Assembly (NCBI GenBank): GCA_003486025.1
Contig: DNHA01000089.1
Location: 1 to 8,634 of the forward strand
DNA from: Micrococcaceae bacterium
GTDB lineage: Bacteria > Actinomycetota > Actinomycetes > Actinomycetales > Micrococcaceae
Reading direction: 5' to 3'
DNA: 8,634 nt
In this document: one piece after another, positions 1 to 5,881 of the stretch
How positions within the stretch are numbered: the stretch's first letter is position 1
Layout: each line of letters starts with the position of its first letter
Program-made: the position numbers and the translations under genes
Notes under the pieces: model-generated
Databases searched by the model: none
Seen by the model: the letters and a program-made list of their open reading frames with translations, nothing else
Told to the model about the DNA's origin: nothing

Positions 1-99
1 GAGGGCTACAGCGTAGAAATCAATAGCCAAATGCCCGGCTGGGATCTGGCAATCGAGCACCTGCCACAGCGCATCGAGAATCTAGTCGACGAACGCTAG
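1..99 (+). CDS. C-terminal end of an unidentified protein (partial)
   Basis: An open frame enters from the left edge and gives 32 residues ending in TAG at 97-99; the start lies outside the window. The tail contains the stretch MPGWDLAIEHLP and ends LVDER. This is too short to assign a family. A short Trp-containing helix near a C-terminus would fit an alpha/beta hydrolase or esterase, but that is only a guess. It is followed after 19 bases by a same-strand hydrolase gene with its own ribosome binding site, so the two are probably co-transcribed. That the frame is a real gene end is supported by this operon-like spacing and the absence of any competing frame. Confidence 0.55.
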   Translation, partial: EGYSVEINSQMPGWDLAIEHLPQRIENLVDER

Positions 100-106
100 C
101 AACTAC

Positions 107-112
107 GAGGAG
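107..112 (+). promoter_or_regulatory. Ribosome binding site of the dienelactone hydrolase family gene
   Basis: GAGGAG lies 6 bases before the ATG at 119. This is a near-ideal Shine-Dalgarno match and spacing, and it fixes the start of the downstream gene. Confidence 0.75.
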
Positions 113-118
113 TATTCC

Positions 119-709
119 ATGGCCACGATAGTTCTTTTCCACCACGTCCAGGGGCTCACCCCGGGAGTCCAAGCTATGGCCGCCGAATTACGCGCAGCTG
201 GCCACAGCGTTCATACCTTGGATCTGTTTGCAGGAAAGCTTCCCAAAGATATCGACGCCGGAATTCGCATGGCCAATAAGCTAGGTGAAGATAAGATCCA
301 GGAACGCGTCGACAAATTCTTCTCGAAGCTTCCCGAGGAATTGGTGTATATCGGCAGCTCATGGGGCGCCGCTCTGGCACAGCAGTGCGCGCAGCAACGG
401 CCAGGAGCTCTCGCGGCGGTCCTTTTGGAATCCTTCGTGGACGTAGAGGCAGACTGGAGCTTTGGCCCATGGCCGGAAAACGTTCCGGTACAAATTCACG
501 GCATGGATGAAGACCCATTTTTCGCCAAGGAAGGCGATCTAGATGCTGCGCAACGCTTTGTCGAAGGCGAAGGCCACGAGCTCGCACAGCTGTTTACCTA
601 TCCGGGCAGCAAACACCTGTTCACCGACACCTCGCTGCGTTCCCACGACCCTGAAGCACGCGCTGCGGTCATGGAACGAGTGATCAAATTTTTGGAACCT
701 TTCGCCTAA
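119..709 (+). CDS. Dienelactone hydrolase family protein (alpha/beta hydrolase)
   Basis: This 196-residue cytoplasmic protein has the layout of small dienelactone-hydrolase-family enzymes: an early beta strand IVLFHHVQGLTPG, a nucleophile elbow G79-S-S-W-G83 and a late His. Ser81 is the probable nucleophile where classical dienelactone hydrolases carry Cys. Asp132 in IHGMDEDPFF and His166 in YPGSKHLF complete a plausible catalytic triad. Family members hydrolyse esters or lactones; the natural substrate here cannot be read. The length is normal for the short actinobacterial branch of the family. There is no signal peptide or membrane segment. The ATG start is fixed by GAGGAG 6 bases upstream. 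The gene follows the partial upstream gene by 19 bases, suggesting an operon. No convincing terminator follows. Confidence 0.85.
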   Translation: MATIVLFHHVQGLTPGVQAMAAELRAAGHSVHTLDLFAGKLPKDIDAGIRMANKLGEDKIQERVDKFFSKLPEELVYIGSSWGAALAQQCAQQRPGALAAVLLESFVDVEADWSFGPWPENVPVQIHGMDEDPFFAKEGDLDAAQRFVEGEGHELAQLFTYPGSKHLFTDTSLRSHDPEARAAVMERVIKFLEPFA

Positions 710-783
710 TTCCGGCACAGGCCGACCTGGTTATCCACATATTCTCCTAAGTGACCCCAGATTCGTCGAGGTACTCCTACGCT

Positions 784-819
784 GAGCTGACTATCACCAG
801 CCCTCTCAGCTCTGAGGAG
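784..819 (+). promoter_or_regulatory. Strong ribosome binding site with adjacent hairpins
   Basis: GAGGAG at 814-819 lies 6 bases before the ATG at 826 and decides that start over a GTG at 751 in the same frame. An inverted repeat GAGCTGA (784-790) / TCAGCTC (806-812) ends one base before it. A smaller alternative hairpin, TCTCA (804-808) with TGAGG (813-817), would cover part of the ribosome binding site. The two pairings are mutually exclusive. The ribosome binding site is solid; any regulatory role of the hairpins is inference. Confidence 0.5.
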
Positions 820-825
820 CAGACC

Positions 826-1320
826 ATGTCTGTCAGTAAAAAACGGCATCCCCGCAGCGCACGGCAACGCCACCGCGAACGAGAACGTCTTGAAATCAAG
901 GATCGAGCCACTTATCGCCAGCACCGGTTCAGCCAGGCCGTCGATAGGCTCTGCGAAGCCGACGGGACCCTTGAACTGGAAGCGGCTATACGCTGCGTGC
1001 AGAAGATTGTTCCGGACCATAAGGAGCTGCTTTCGACTTTTCTCTACGCCACGCCTGCAGACATTCTTGCCCATCGACGGGGATGGAAATCCATTACCAA
1101 TGATCTTGACGATGTCGACGAAGAACTTTGGATCTATACCCCAACGATCCCCAAGGATTGGGATGAGCACTCGGTCGACCAACCCACTCAGCTAGCTTGG
1201 GACGGTGACTATTACACGCTGATTCCCGCGATTCGAGGCGGTATTCGGTCAAGCAGAACCTTTTACTACGACAACCCGTTCCGGCTAATTCGAGAAATAC
1301 CCACTATCGAGACCTGGTGA
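826..1320 (+). CDS. Hypothetical protein, basic N-terminus
   Basis: I do not recognise this 164-residue protein. Residues 1-37 are very basic (KKRHPRSARQRHRERERLE), and could bind nucleic acid or be a disordered tail. Residues 38-100 look mostly helical. The C-terminal part is rich in aromatic and acidic residues, with WDGDYYTLIPAIRGG near 125-139 and a final ETW. There is no signal peptide or membrane span. The ATG at 826 was chosen because GAGGAG precedes it by 6 bases; the upstream GTG at 751 has no such site. Codon use resembles the neighbouring genes, which supports it being real over the 158-codon antisense frame at 706-1182. It converges on the tRNA-Lys gene. Function unknown. Confidence 0.65.
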   Translation: MSVSKKRHPRSARQRHRERERLEIKDRATYRQHRFSQAVDRLCEADGTLELEAAIRCVQKIVPDHKELLSTFLYATPADILAHRRGWKSITNDLDDVDEELWIYTPTIPKDWDEHSVDQPTQLAWDGDYYTLIPAIRGGIRSSRTFYYDNPFRLIREIPTIETW

Positions 1321-1350
1321 GGGCCATCCTCCGCAGTGTCCCGCCATACT

Positions 1351-1396
1351 GAAAGAAAAATCCCGTTCCCCCTAGTCATCTAGGAGAAACGGGATT
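1351..1396 (-). terminator. Intrinsic terminator of the tRNA-Lys gene
   Basis: A long hairpin is formed by AATCCCGTT (1359-1367) with AACGGGATT (1388-1396). Inside it, CCTAG (1371-1375) pairs with CTAGG (1380-1384) around a TCAT loop, with a 3x3 internal bulge. Read on the minus strand the stem is followed by a T-rich tract (1360 down to 1351, TTTTTCTTTC), so it terminates the leftward tRNA transcript 7 bases past its 3' end. On the plus strand no T-run follows, so it is a poorer terminator for the convergent gene at 826-1320, although the stem itself could still slow readthrough. Confidence 0.9.
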
Positions 1397-1402
1397 CTTA
1401 TA

Positions 1403-1478
1403 TGGTGCGCCCTGCGGGGTTCGAACCCGCGACCAATGGATTAAAAGTCCAGTGCTCTACCAACTGAGCTAAAGGCGC
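1403..1478 (-). tRNA. tRNA-Lys, anticodon TTT
   Basis: The reverse complement folds into a full cloverleaf of 76 bases. The acceptor stem is GCGCCTT / AGGGCGC with discriminator A, and CCA is encoded. The D arm contains TAGCTCAGTTGGTAGAGC, and the T arm is GCGGG-TTCGAAC-CCCGC. The anticodon loop is CTTTTAA, with anticodon TTT at plus-strand 1443-1445, reading AAA/AAG lysine codons. The top pair of the anticodon stem (positions 27/43) is a C-T mismatch; the other four pairs are canonical. The gene has a promoter candidate about 20 bases upstream and an intrinsic terminator directly downstream, so it appears to be a single-gene unit. Confidence 0.97.
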
Positions 1479-1497
1479 ACGGCCTAAGCCAAAATCC

Positions 1498-1527
1498 ATA
1501 ATACCCGAAGTATCGCTTCATGTTTAA
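1498..1527 (-). promoter_or_regulatory. Probable promoter of tRNA-Lys
   Basis: On the minus strand a -10-like TATTAT (plus-strand 1503 to 1498) is preceded by TTAAAC (1527 to 1522) at 18 bases. The -10 matches TATAAT at five of six positions and the -35 is weaker. Initiation would fall near 1491, leaving a 5' leader of about 12 bases before the mature tRNA end at 1478. Position and -10 quality support it. Confidence 0.5.
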
Positions 1528-1664
1528 TCGAGAGAAATTTGGCAGTGTCGCGCCCACATCCAGCATCGTGTCAGCAACAAAATAACGCCTGCTGGAACCC
1601 TAGGGAATATGCGCCCTCTACTAGATAATCCGCTTTATCGTAGTGCCCAGATTCACGCGCCATA

Positions 1665-2369
1665 GTGGAGCAGACTGAGCTAAATGCGAGTAGTCTCGAA
1701 GCCATGAAAGGTGCACGCGCAGGTTCCACGGTTGGTCAGGTTTCCGGATTTCGCCATCACAAACCACGTCCATTCGCTCCGCAGGATTTTAATCCTTATG
1801 AGGGCGGTGCCGACCCTGCTCGCATCTCGGAAGCAGCCCACCTTTCGGCTCAGGCTTTTGTGCGTAAAGGTATTGCCAACGAGGACCCCGAAGTTTCAAA
1901 CAGGCTGGTCCAGGTCGCAGAAACCGAAGGACTAGAGGTTCTTGCAGAGCTCTGGTCCGCAGCTCCAGCACGTTCGCTTCCCGGAGCACTGTGGCGACTT
2001 TACGCCGTGCGCACGGCAACGCTGGATAACGCAGAGACCATGTCGGCACGTTTTCGTGCCGGGGCCCACCGCGCAGAAGTTGAACGTCTGGTAGCCGGCG
2101 TCGCCGAGCCGCCCACGGCCGAAGAACTTAAAAACATGGCAACTTCTATCCTTACCGGCGCCTTCGAAGGCGACTTCGCCCACGCCCTAGAGCGCACGGC
2201 TGCCTACTGCAGAGTATTGGCCCTGGGCATGACAGAGCACGCAGATGCCGCGGATCTTGCAAATGAAACTCGGGGCACGAAACTTACCGCGCGGGCCAAA
2301 TCCATGGTGAACACCGCTGAGGACCTCGAAGCCTGCGCAAGGCTGTGGCGTCAGGATTTATTGGACTGA
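1665..2369 (+). CDS. Conserved actinobacterial protein of unknown function
   Basis: A 234-residue, mostly helical soluble protein with Ala/Glu-rich helices and no signal peptide or membrane span. The layout resembles a hypothetical family I recall in actinobacteria, sometimes mislabelled in genomes as an RNA polymerase beta subunit. Its marks are a F(x)PxDF(x)PYxxGxDPxxxSxxA stretch (about 37-59), SLPGALWRLYAVRT near 104-117, and a helical block with GAFEGDFxxALERTAAYCRVLALGM at about 165-190. It has no sequence resemblance to RpoB. The start is uncertain: GTG at 1665 has no ribosome binding site, and ATG at 1704 (residue 14) has only a weak one. I keep the longer frame. The upstream 185 bases hold the divergent tRNA promoter but no convincing promoter for this gene. 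Confidence 0.75.
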   Translation: MEQTELNASSLEAMKGARAGSTVGQVSGFRHHKPRPFAPQDFNPYEGGADPARISEAAHLSAQAFVRKGIANEDPEVSNRLVQVAETEGLEVLAELWSAAPARSLPGALWRLYAVRTATLDNAETMSARFRAGAHRAEVERLVAGVAEPPTAEELKNMATSILTGAFEGDFAHALERTAAYCRVLALGMTEHADAADLANETRGTKLTARAKSMVNTAEDLEACARLWRQDLLD

Positions 2370-2387
2370 TCACCACTCGCGCTGCAC

Positions 2388-2434
2388 AAGACATCTTGGG
2401 CTCCAAGGGTTAGGTTGGAAACAAACCATGTCTT
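2388..2434 (+). promoter_or_regulatory. Promoter candidate with embedded inverted repeat upstream of glutaminase
   Basis: AAGACA (2388-2393), 17 bases, then TAGGTT (2411-2416) resembles an actinobacterial housekeeping promoter, each box matching consensus at four of six positions. Initiation would be near 2423, about 32 bases before the glutaminase ATG. The same segment carries a perfect 7-base inverted repeat, AAGACAT (2388-2394) / ATGTCTT (2428-2434). Between the arms are a hairpin CTTGG-GCT-CCAAG (2395-2407) and a GGTT/AACC pairing (2408-2411 with 2424-2427). The arms could be an operator bracketing the promoter, or the whole could be a three-way RNA junction on a readthrough transcript. 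Confidence 0.4.
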
Positions 2435-2454
2435 AGCACTAGAGATCGGTACGT

Positions 2455-3687
2455 ATGCAGACTCCAGTTCCCGACTACCTTCACGAAGTTCTCGATTCCC
2501 TGCGCGAGGATAATTCCGGCGAAACCGCCCAATACATTCCGGAACTGGCTCATGCTGACCCAACACCGTTTGCGCTGTCAATCACTACTGCGACGGGCAG
2601 CACCTACAGTGCCGGTGACAGCGATACGCCATTTAGCATTCAATCCATCTCCAAGCCTTTTGCCTACGCGGCCGCCATTATGGACCGGGGGCTAGATCAT
2701 GTTTTGAAGACAATTAGTGTGGAAGCTTCAGGCGAAGCCTTTAACGAGCTTTCCCTAGAGGATGGCACCAACCGCCCTAAGAATCCAATGATCAATGCCG
2801 GCGCTATTGCCGCGCATTCATTGCTCGTCGGGAAAGATGCAAGCGCGGCTGCCAGGGTCCAACGAGTATTAGACATGTTTTCATCGCTTGCGGGACGTGA
2901 ATTATCTGTAGATGAAGATGTCTACCGTTCGGAGCTGACCACCGCTGACCATAATTTCGCCATGGCCCACATGCTTCGAAAATTCGGAATACTCACCGAT
3001 GACGCCCACGAAGTAGTCGCTGGATACACCAAGCAGTGTTCCATCTTGGTGACGGTCAACGACCTGTCCATGATGGCCGCAACATTGGCCAATGGCGGAG
3101 TTCAACCGGTGACTCGCGAGAGAATTATCGATGCCGATACTGCGCGGCAGGTCATGTCCGTCATGGCGGTAGCCGGCATGTACGACGGGGCTGGAGACTG
3201 GCTTACACGCGTAGGAATCCCCGCCAAAAGCGGGGTCTCCGGAGGACTTGTGGGGGTCTTGCCTGACCAAGTAGGTGTCGCTGCTTTCTCACCGCGTCTA
3301 GACGCTCATGGTAATAGCCAGAGATCACGTCGGGCCTTTGAACGATTATCTTCAGATATGGACATGCACCTCTTCGCGCCAAGCCACGGCCGACTTGATG
3401 TTGTCGGGGTAGCTCAAGAAGGAAGTCGGGAGATTTTTTATCTCCAAGGCAACGTGCGCTTCCCTGCGGCCGCCGAATTACTGGACCTGCTCTCCGAATC
3501 AGACTTCGACGGTGCCGTTCATTTAGATATTTCTCGGGTGCATTCCTTCACCAAAGTTGCCCGGCGAATGGTGCTTGAAGCCCTGCGCCGGTTGCGCAAT
3601 GAAGGCCGCAGGATTTTTCTCCATGACCCACTGCAGTCCTTGGCCCATCCCGACTTGGGCGATGGAACATTTCCAGAAACTCCCTAA
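2455..3687 (+). CDS. glsA: Glutaminase (class A, serine-dependent) with C-terminal STAS domain
   Basis: Hydrolyses L-glutamine to L-glutamate and ammonia in the cytoplasm. Residues 1 to about 305 form the glutaminase domain, which has a beta-lactamase-like fold. The Ser-x-x-Lys catalytic motif is S64-I-S-K67. Other family positions are visible: N114 in NPMINAGAI, E160, N167, Y191 in AGYTKQCS, Y243 in GMYDGAGD and V261 in KSGVSGG. Residues about 313-400 form a STAS-like domain (GAVHLDISRVHSFTKVA), as in longer actinobacterial glutaminases; enzymes of about 310 residues lack it. The protein is 410 residues long and ends normally at ETP, and I see no missing active-site residue. The ATG has only a weak AGAGA ribosome binding site about 9 bases upstream. 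A promoter candidate precedes it, and an MFS gene follows after 119 bases. Confidence 0.95.
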   Translation: MQTPVPDYLHEVLDSLREDNSGETAQYIPELAHADPTPFALSITTATGSTYSAGDSDTPFSIQSISKPFAYAAAIMDRGLDHVLKTISVEASGEAFNELSLEDGTNRPKNPMINAGAIAAHSLLVGKDASAAARVQRVLDMFSSLAGRELSVDEDVYRSELTTADHNFAMAHMLRKFGILTDDAHEVVAGYTKQCSILVTVNDLSMMAATLANGGVQPVTRERIIDADTARQVMSVMAVAGMYDGAGDWLTRVGIPAKSGVSGGLVGVLPDQVGVAAFSPRLDAHGNSQRSRRAFERLSSDMDMHLFAPSHGRLDVVGVAQEGSREIFYLQGNVRFPAAAELLDLLSESDFDGAVHLDISRVHSFTKVARRMVLEALRRLRNEGRRIFLHDPLQSLAHPDLGDGTFPETP

Positions 3688-3806
3688 CGGGCGAGTTCGC
3701 TACACAGATATTCGTGAATGTGCGCAAGAGAGTGCCGGTGGCATCTGGCCGCTCAAAAGCCCCTAAGCTTGAGCTTGGATAGCAGCACCAAAAGAAAGTA
3801 GGCACA

Positions 3807-5030
3807 GTGGGCGCGGAAGCAAACAATTCGGCTTCTGGAACCTTGCGGTGGTTAGTCATTTTGATCGCTACCGCACTGCTGTCGCAAACCACGCTCAATC
3901 TGGTTCGGCCGGTCACCACTTACAAACTGATCTCCTTGGATGCCGGCCCGGTGACCGTTGGTATCGCTACCGCGGCTTTCGCACTGCTGCCGATGGTCAC
4001 GGCTGTATGGCTTGGGCGCATTAGTTCCCGTATTCCAAAGATTCGTTTTTTGATGCTCGCAGGCGCCGGTCTCATGGGATTAGGTTCCTTAGGTGTTGGC
4101 GCAGCCAATGGCTTTGTCATGGTTGCCATCGCCAGCGCCGTCCTAGGTATGGGCCATTTACTGTTCACCATTGGTGGCCAGTCATCTATCGCGCGCTATT
4201 TCCCCGATGACCAGCTCGATAAGGGTTTCGGTTGGTTCACCGCGGCATACGCCGCCGGGCAATTCCTCGGCCCGCTGATTGCCGGGATCATCCTTGGGAC
4301 CACTACCTCTGCCGATTCCCCCGAACGCGTTGCCGACATCTCTCTTTCCTTATGGATCGGTGCTGGCTGCGCCTTGCTCGCCATCCCCTTGCTCTTGCCA
4401 AATCTTCAGCCTCGGCTGTCTAAGAGCGCCGTGGCTGCACCGGCTCCTAAATCCGAAGCGTCAATCATTTCAATTCTGCGCGTTAAATCAATTCCGTCGC
4501 ACATGCTCGCGTCGCTGGCGTTGCTTTCAATCATTGATATTCTCACCGCATTCTTACCGTTGGTCGCCGAAAAACACGGCGTCGCCCCAGCCGTGGTGGG
4601 TGTTTTACTGGCCTTGCGTGGCGGCGCCTCGGTTATTTCCCGGCTCTTCCTGCCATGGATTTCGACCCACTTCTCCCGTGAGTCAATGTTGCTCACCAGC
4701 CTGTTTGCCGCCGGAATCTCCATTGCGCTTGCCCCACTATTCATTGACGTGCTTTGGTTGGCTGCTTTATCCCTAATCATTGGCGGTTTCTTCCTGGGCA
4801 TGGGACAACCCGTAACGATGACCATGGTGTCCACCGCCGTGCCCGCGCAAGACCGTGGAGCTGCCTTAGCCGTCCGCTTGATGGGAAACAGGCTAGGACA
4901 GGTACTACTGCCTATTGCGGCCAGTACGGTGGCTGTTGGGACGGGGCCAGCGGGTGCCATTTGGTTCTGCTGCGGACTGTTATGCGTAAGTGGCGTCGAG
5001 AAGTCTTTGCGTAAAGAACGTGAGAATTAG
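3807..5030 (+). CDS. MFS transporter, 12 transmembrane segments
   Basis: A 407-residue inner-membrane secondary transporter of the major facilitator superfamily. About twelve hydrophobic segments run from residue 13 to 395, with a charged cytoplasmic loop near 200-230 (QPRLSKSAVAAPAPKSEAS) separating the two six-helix halves. A loop-2/3 motif of MFS type is seen as WLGRISSRIPKIR (68-80), and the equivalent place in the second half has RLFLPWISTHFSRE. The substrate is not predictable; single MFS permeases of this kind are often drug or metabolite exporters. The GTG start is supported by a purine-rich AAAGTAGG 4 bases upstream. The 119 bases between the glutaminase stop and this start contain no clear terminator or promoter, so readthrough from the glutaminase is possible. 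There is also no clear terminator after it. Confidence 0.9.
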   Translation: MGAEANNSASGTLRWLVILIATALLSQTTLNLVRPVTTYKLISLDAGPVTVGIATAAFALLPMVTAVWLGRISSRIPKIRFLMLAGAGLMGLGSLGVGAANGFVMVAIASAVLGMGHLLFTIGGQSSIARYFPDDQLDKGFGWFTAAYAAGQFLGPLIAGIILGTTTSADSPERVADISLSLWIGAGCALLAIPLLLPNLQPRLSKSAVAAPAPKSEASIISILRVKSIPSHMLASLALLSIIDILTAFLPLVAEKHGVAPAVVGVLLALRGGASVISRLFLPWISTHFSRESMLLTSLFAAGISIALAPLFIDVLWLAALSLIIGGFFLGMGQPVTMTMVSTAVPAQDRGAALAVRLMGNRLGQVLLPIAASTVAVGTGPAGAIWFCCGLLCVSGVEKSLRKEREN

Positions 5031-5049
5031 CACCAGTCACCCAATGTGG

Positions 5050-5079
5050 TTGACAGCAAGCGCTTAGTACGAGAAAACT
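5050..5079 (+). promoter_or_regulatory. Promoter candidate of the DUF47-PiT operon
   Basis: A perfect -35 hexamer TTGACA (5050-5055) lies 20 bases after the MFS stop codon. The best -10 at normal spacing is AAAACT (5074-5079, 18-base spacer), which matches TATAAT at only three positions, so the promoter may be weak or need an activator. Initiation would fall near 5086, just at the start of the hairpin-rich element at 5087-5171. Confidence 0.4.
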
Positions 5080-5086
5080 AGTAGAC

Positions 5087-5171
5087 GGTGCCGGGCCGCT
5101 GGTAACCCCGGGCTCCAATATTCTGCCGCTTCGAGCGGCCTTCCGCCGAGAGGCGTTCCCGGTCCGGCATC
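5087..5171 (+). promoter_or_regulatory. Candidate structured RNA leader upstream of the DUF47-PiT operon
   Basis: An 11-pair closing helix, GGTGCCGGGCC (5087-5097) with GGTCCGGCATC (5161-5171), includes two G-T pairs. It encloses two compact hairpins: GCCGCT-TCG-AGCGGC (5125-5139) and CGCC-GAGA-GGCG (5144-5155), the latter with a GNRA tetraloop. CCGGG at 5108-5112 could instead pair with CCCGG at 5158-5162, or CCCGG at 5107-5111 with CCGGG at 5091-5095, so alternative folds exist. The element begins where transcription from the upstream TTGACA promoter would start and ends about 90 bases before the DUF47 start. No T-run follows, so it is not a simple terminator. It does not match any riboswitch, tRNA or SRP RNA consensus I know. 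Confidence 0.4.
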
Positions 5172-5260
5172 ACTAACGTTTCGTAGTTAACCTTCGCGAC
5201 GTAAACTGTTCAGCGTCAGTACCAAAACGATGGCCTTAGACGAATGGTGCGCCGAACAAC

Positions 5261-5875
5261 GTGAAGTTCCAAATCTTTCCTTCAGCCACGCGTGGCATTG
5301 AATTGCTCAGTGATCTGGCGAGCACAATCCGTATCTCGGTGGCAAGTGTCCCCGAGATGATCGGCAACCCGGATGGGCGTGCAGAGCAGCTCAAGGATCT
5401 TGCCAATGCGGAAGCTCAAGCCTCGGACTTGCTCCACGCCTTGCTCACGCATCTGCGCACCAGCTATATCAGCCCACTGCCGCGTGAAGACATGTACACG
5501 TTTTCCCGCTTGCTCCACGAAACCATGGAGCACCTGCGCGGTATTGGCGAACTTATCAACACCCTAGGTTCCACTCCGCTCTCTGAGCGCGCTGCAGAGC
5601 AGCTAGAACTAATCTCACAGCTCTCCGAGCTCGCTGCACACTCGGTGCGGACTCTGAACAAGCTTGATGATTTGGAAGATAACTGGCTGCAGATGATGCA
5701 GTACTCAAAACGTGCTGCGCGAACTCATTTAGTCTGGATCGATGAGATTTCAAATTTCTCCAAGGCCTCCACGATCCATAAGCATCAGCGTGTAGCGGAC
5801 CATTTGCTGCTGACCGCTAATTCGCTGCGTCAGTTCTCCGACCACCTCGGCCGCGTGCTGGTCAAGGAATCCTAG
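5261..5875 (+). CDS. DUF47 family (PhoU-like) phosphate transport accessory protein
   Basis: A 204-residue, almost entirely helical cytoplasmic protein. The N-terminus MKFQIFPSATRGIELLSDLA and the central YISPLPREDMYTF (69-81) match the DUF47/PhoU-like family, which partners PiT permeases and is thought to regulate phosphate uptake. The length is typical. In usual members a first helix has an EHEGD-like metal site and later helices carry DDxxD and ExxxxD positions. Here these read EAQASD (51-56), HETME (86-90) and HQRVAD (175-180), so metal binding may be weakened. The GTG at 5261 is the only start that gives the canonical N-terminus, and an in-frame stop lies at 5237, but it has no visible ribosome binding site. 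The PiT gene follows after 6 bases, clearly one operon. Confidence 0.88.
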   Translation: MKFQIFPSATRGIELLSDLASTIRISVASVPEMIGNPDGRAEQLKDLANAEAQASDLLHALLTHLRTSYISPLPREDMYTFSRLLHETMEHLRGIGELINTLGSTPLSERAAEQLELISQLSELAAHSVRTLNKLDDLEDNWLQMMQYSKRAARTHLVWIDEISNFSKASTIHKHQRVADHLLLTANSLRQFSDHLGRVLVKES

Positions 5876-5881
5876 AATCCG

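Noticed and set aside
706..1182. 158-codon open frame on the minus strand
   Set aside because: It is antisense to the 826-1320 gene, which has a strong ribosome binding site and normal codon use. I see no comparable signal for the antisense frame.
3557..3766. 69-codon frame overlapping the 3' end of the glutaminase, considered as a frameshifted extension
   Set aside because: The glutaminase ends naturally after its STAS domain, and the overlapping frame has no recognisable domain or ribosome binding site.
4406..4960. 184-codon open frame on the minus strand inside the MFS gene
   Set aside because: Its composition is what the antisense of a hydrophobic transporter gives, and the plus-strand MFS protein is unambiguous.
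5087..5171. Considered as tRNA, SRP RNA or an intrinsic terminator of the MFS gene
   Set aside because: There is no cloverleaf, no SRP GGAAG/GCAG core and no T-run after the stem. Kept only as an unclassified structured leader.
5178..5214. GTT-containing repeats (GTTAACC at 5186, GTTCAGC at 5208) as a PhoP box
   Set aside because: Actinobacterial Pho boxes are 11-base-spaced GTTCACC-like repeats. The two copies differ at two positions, are 22 bases apart, and the intermediate unit is missing.
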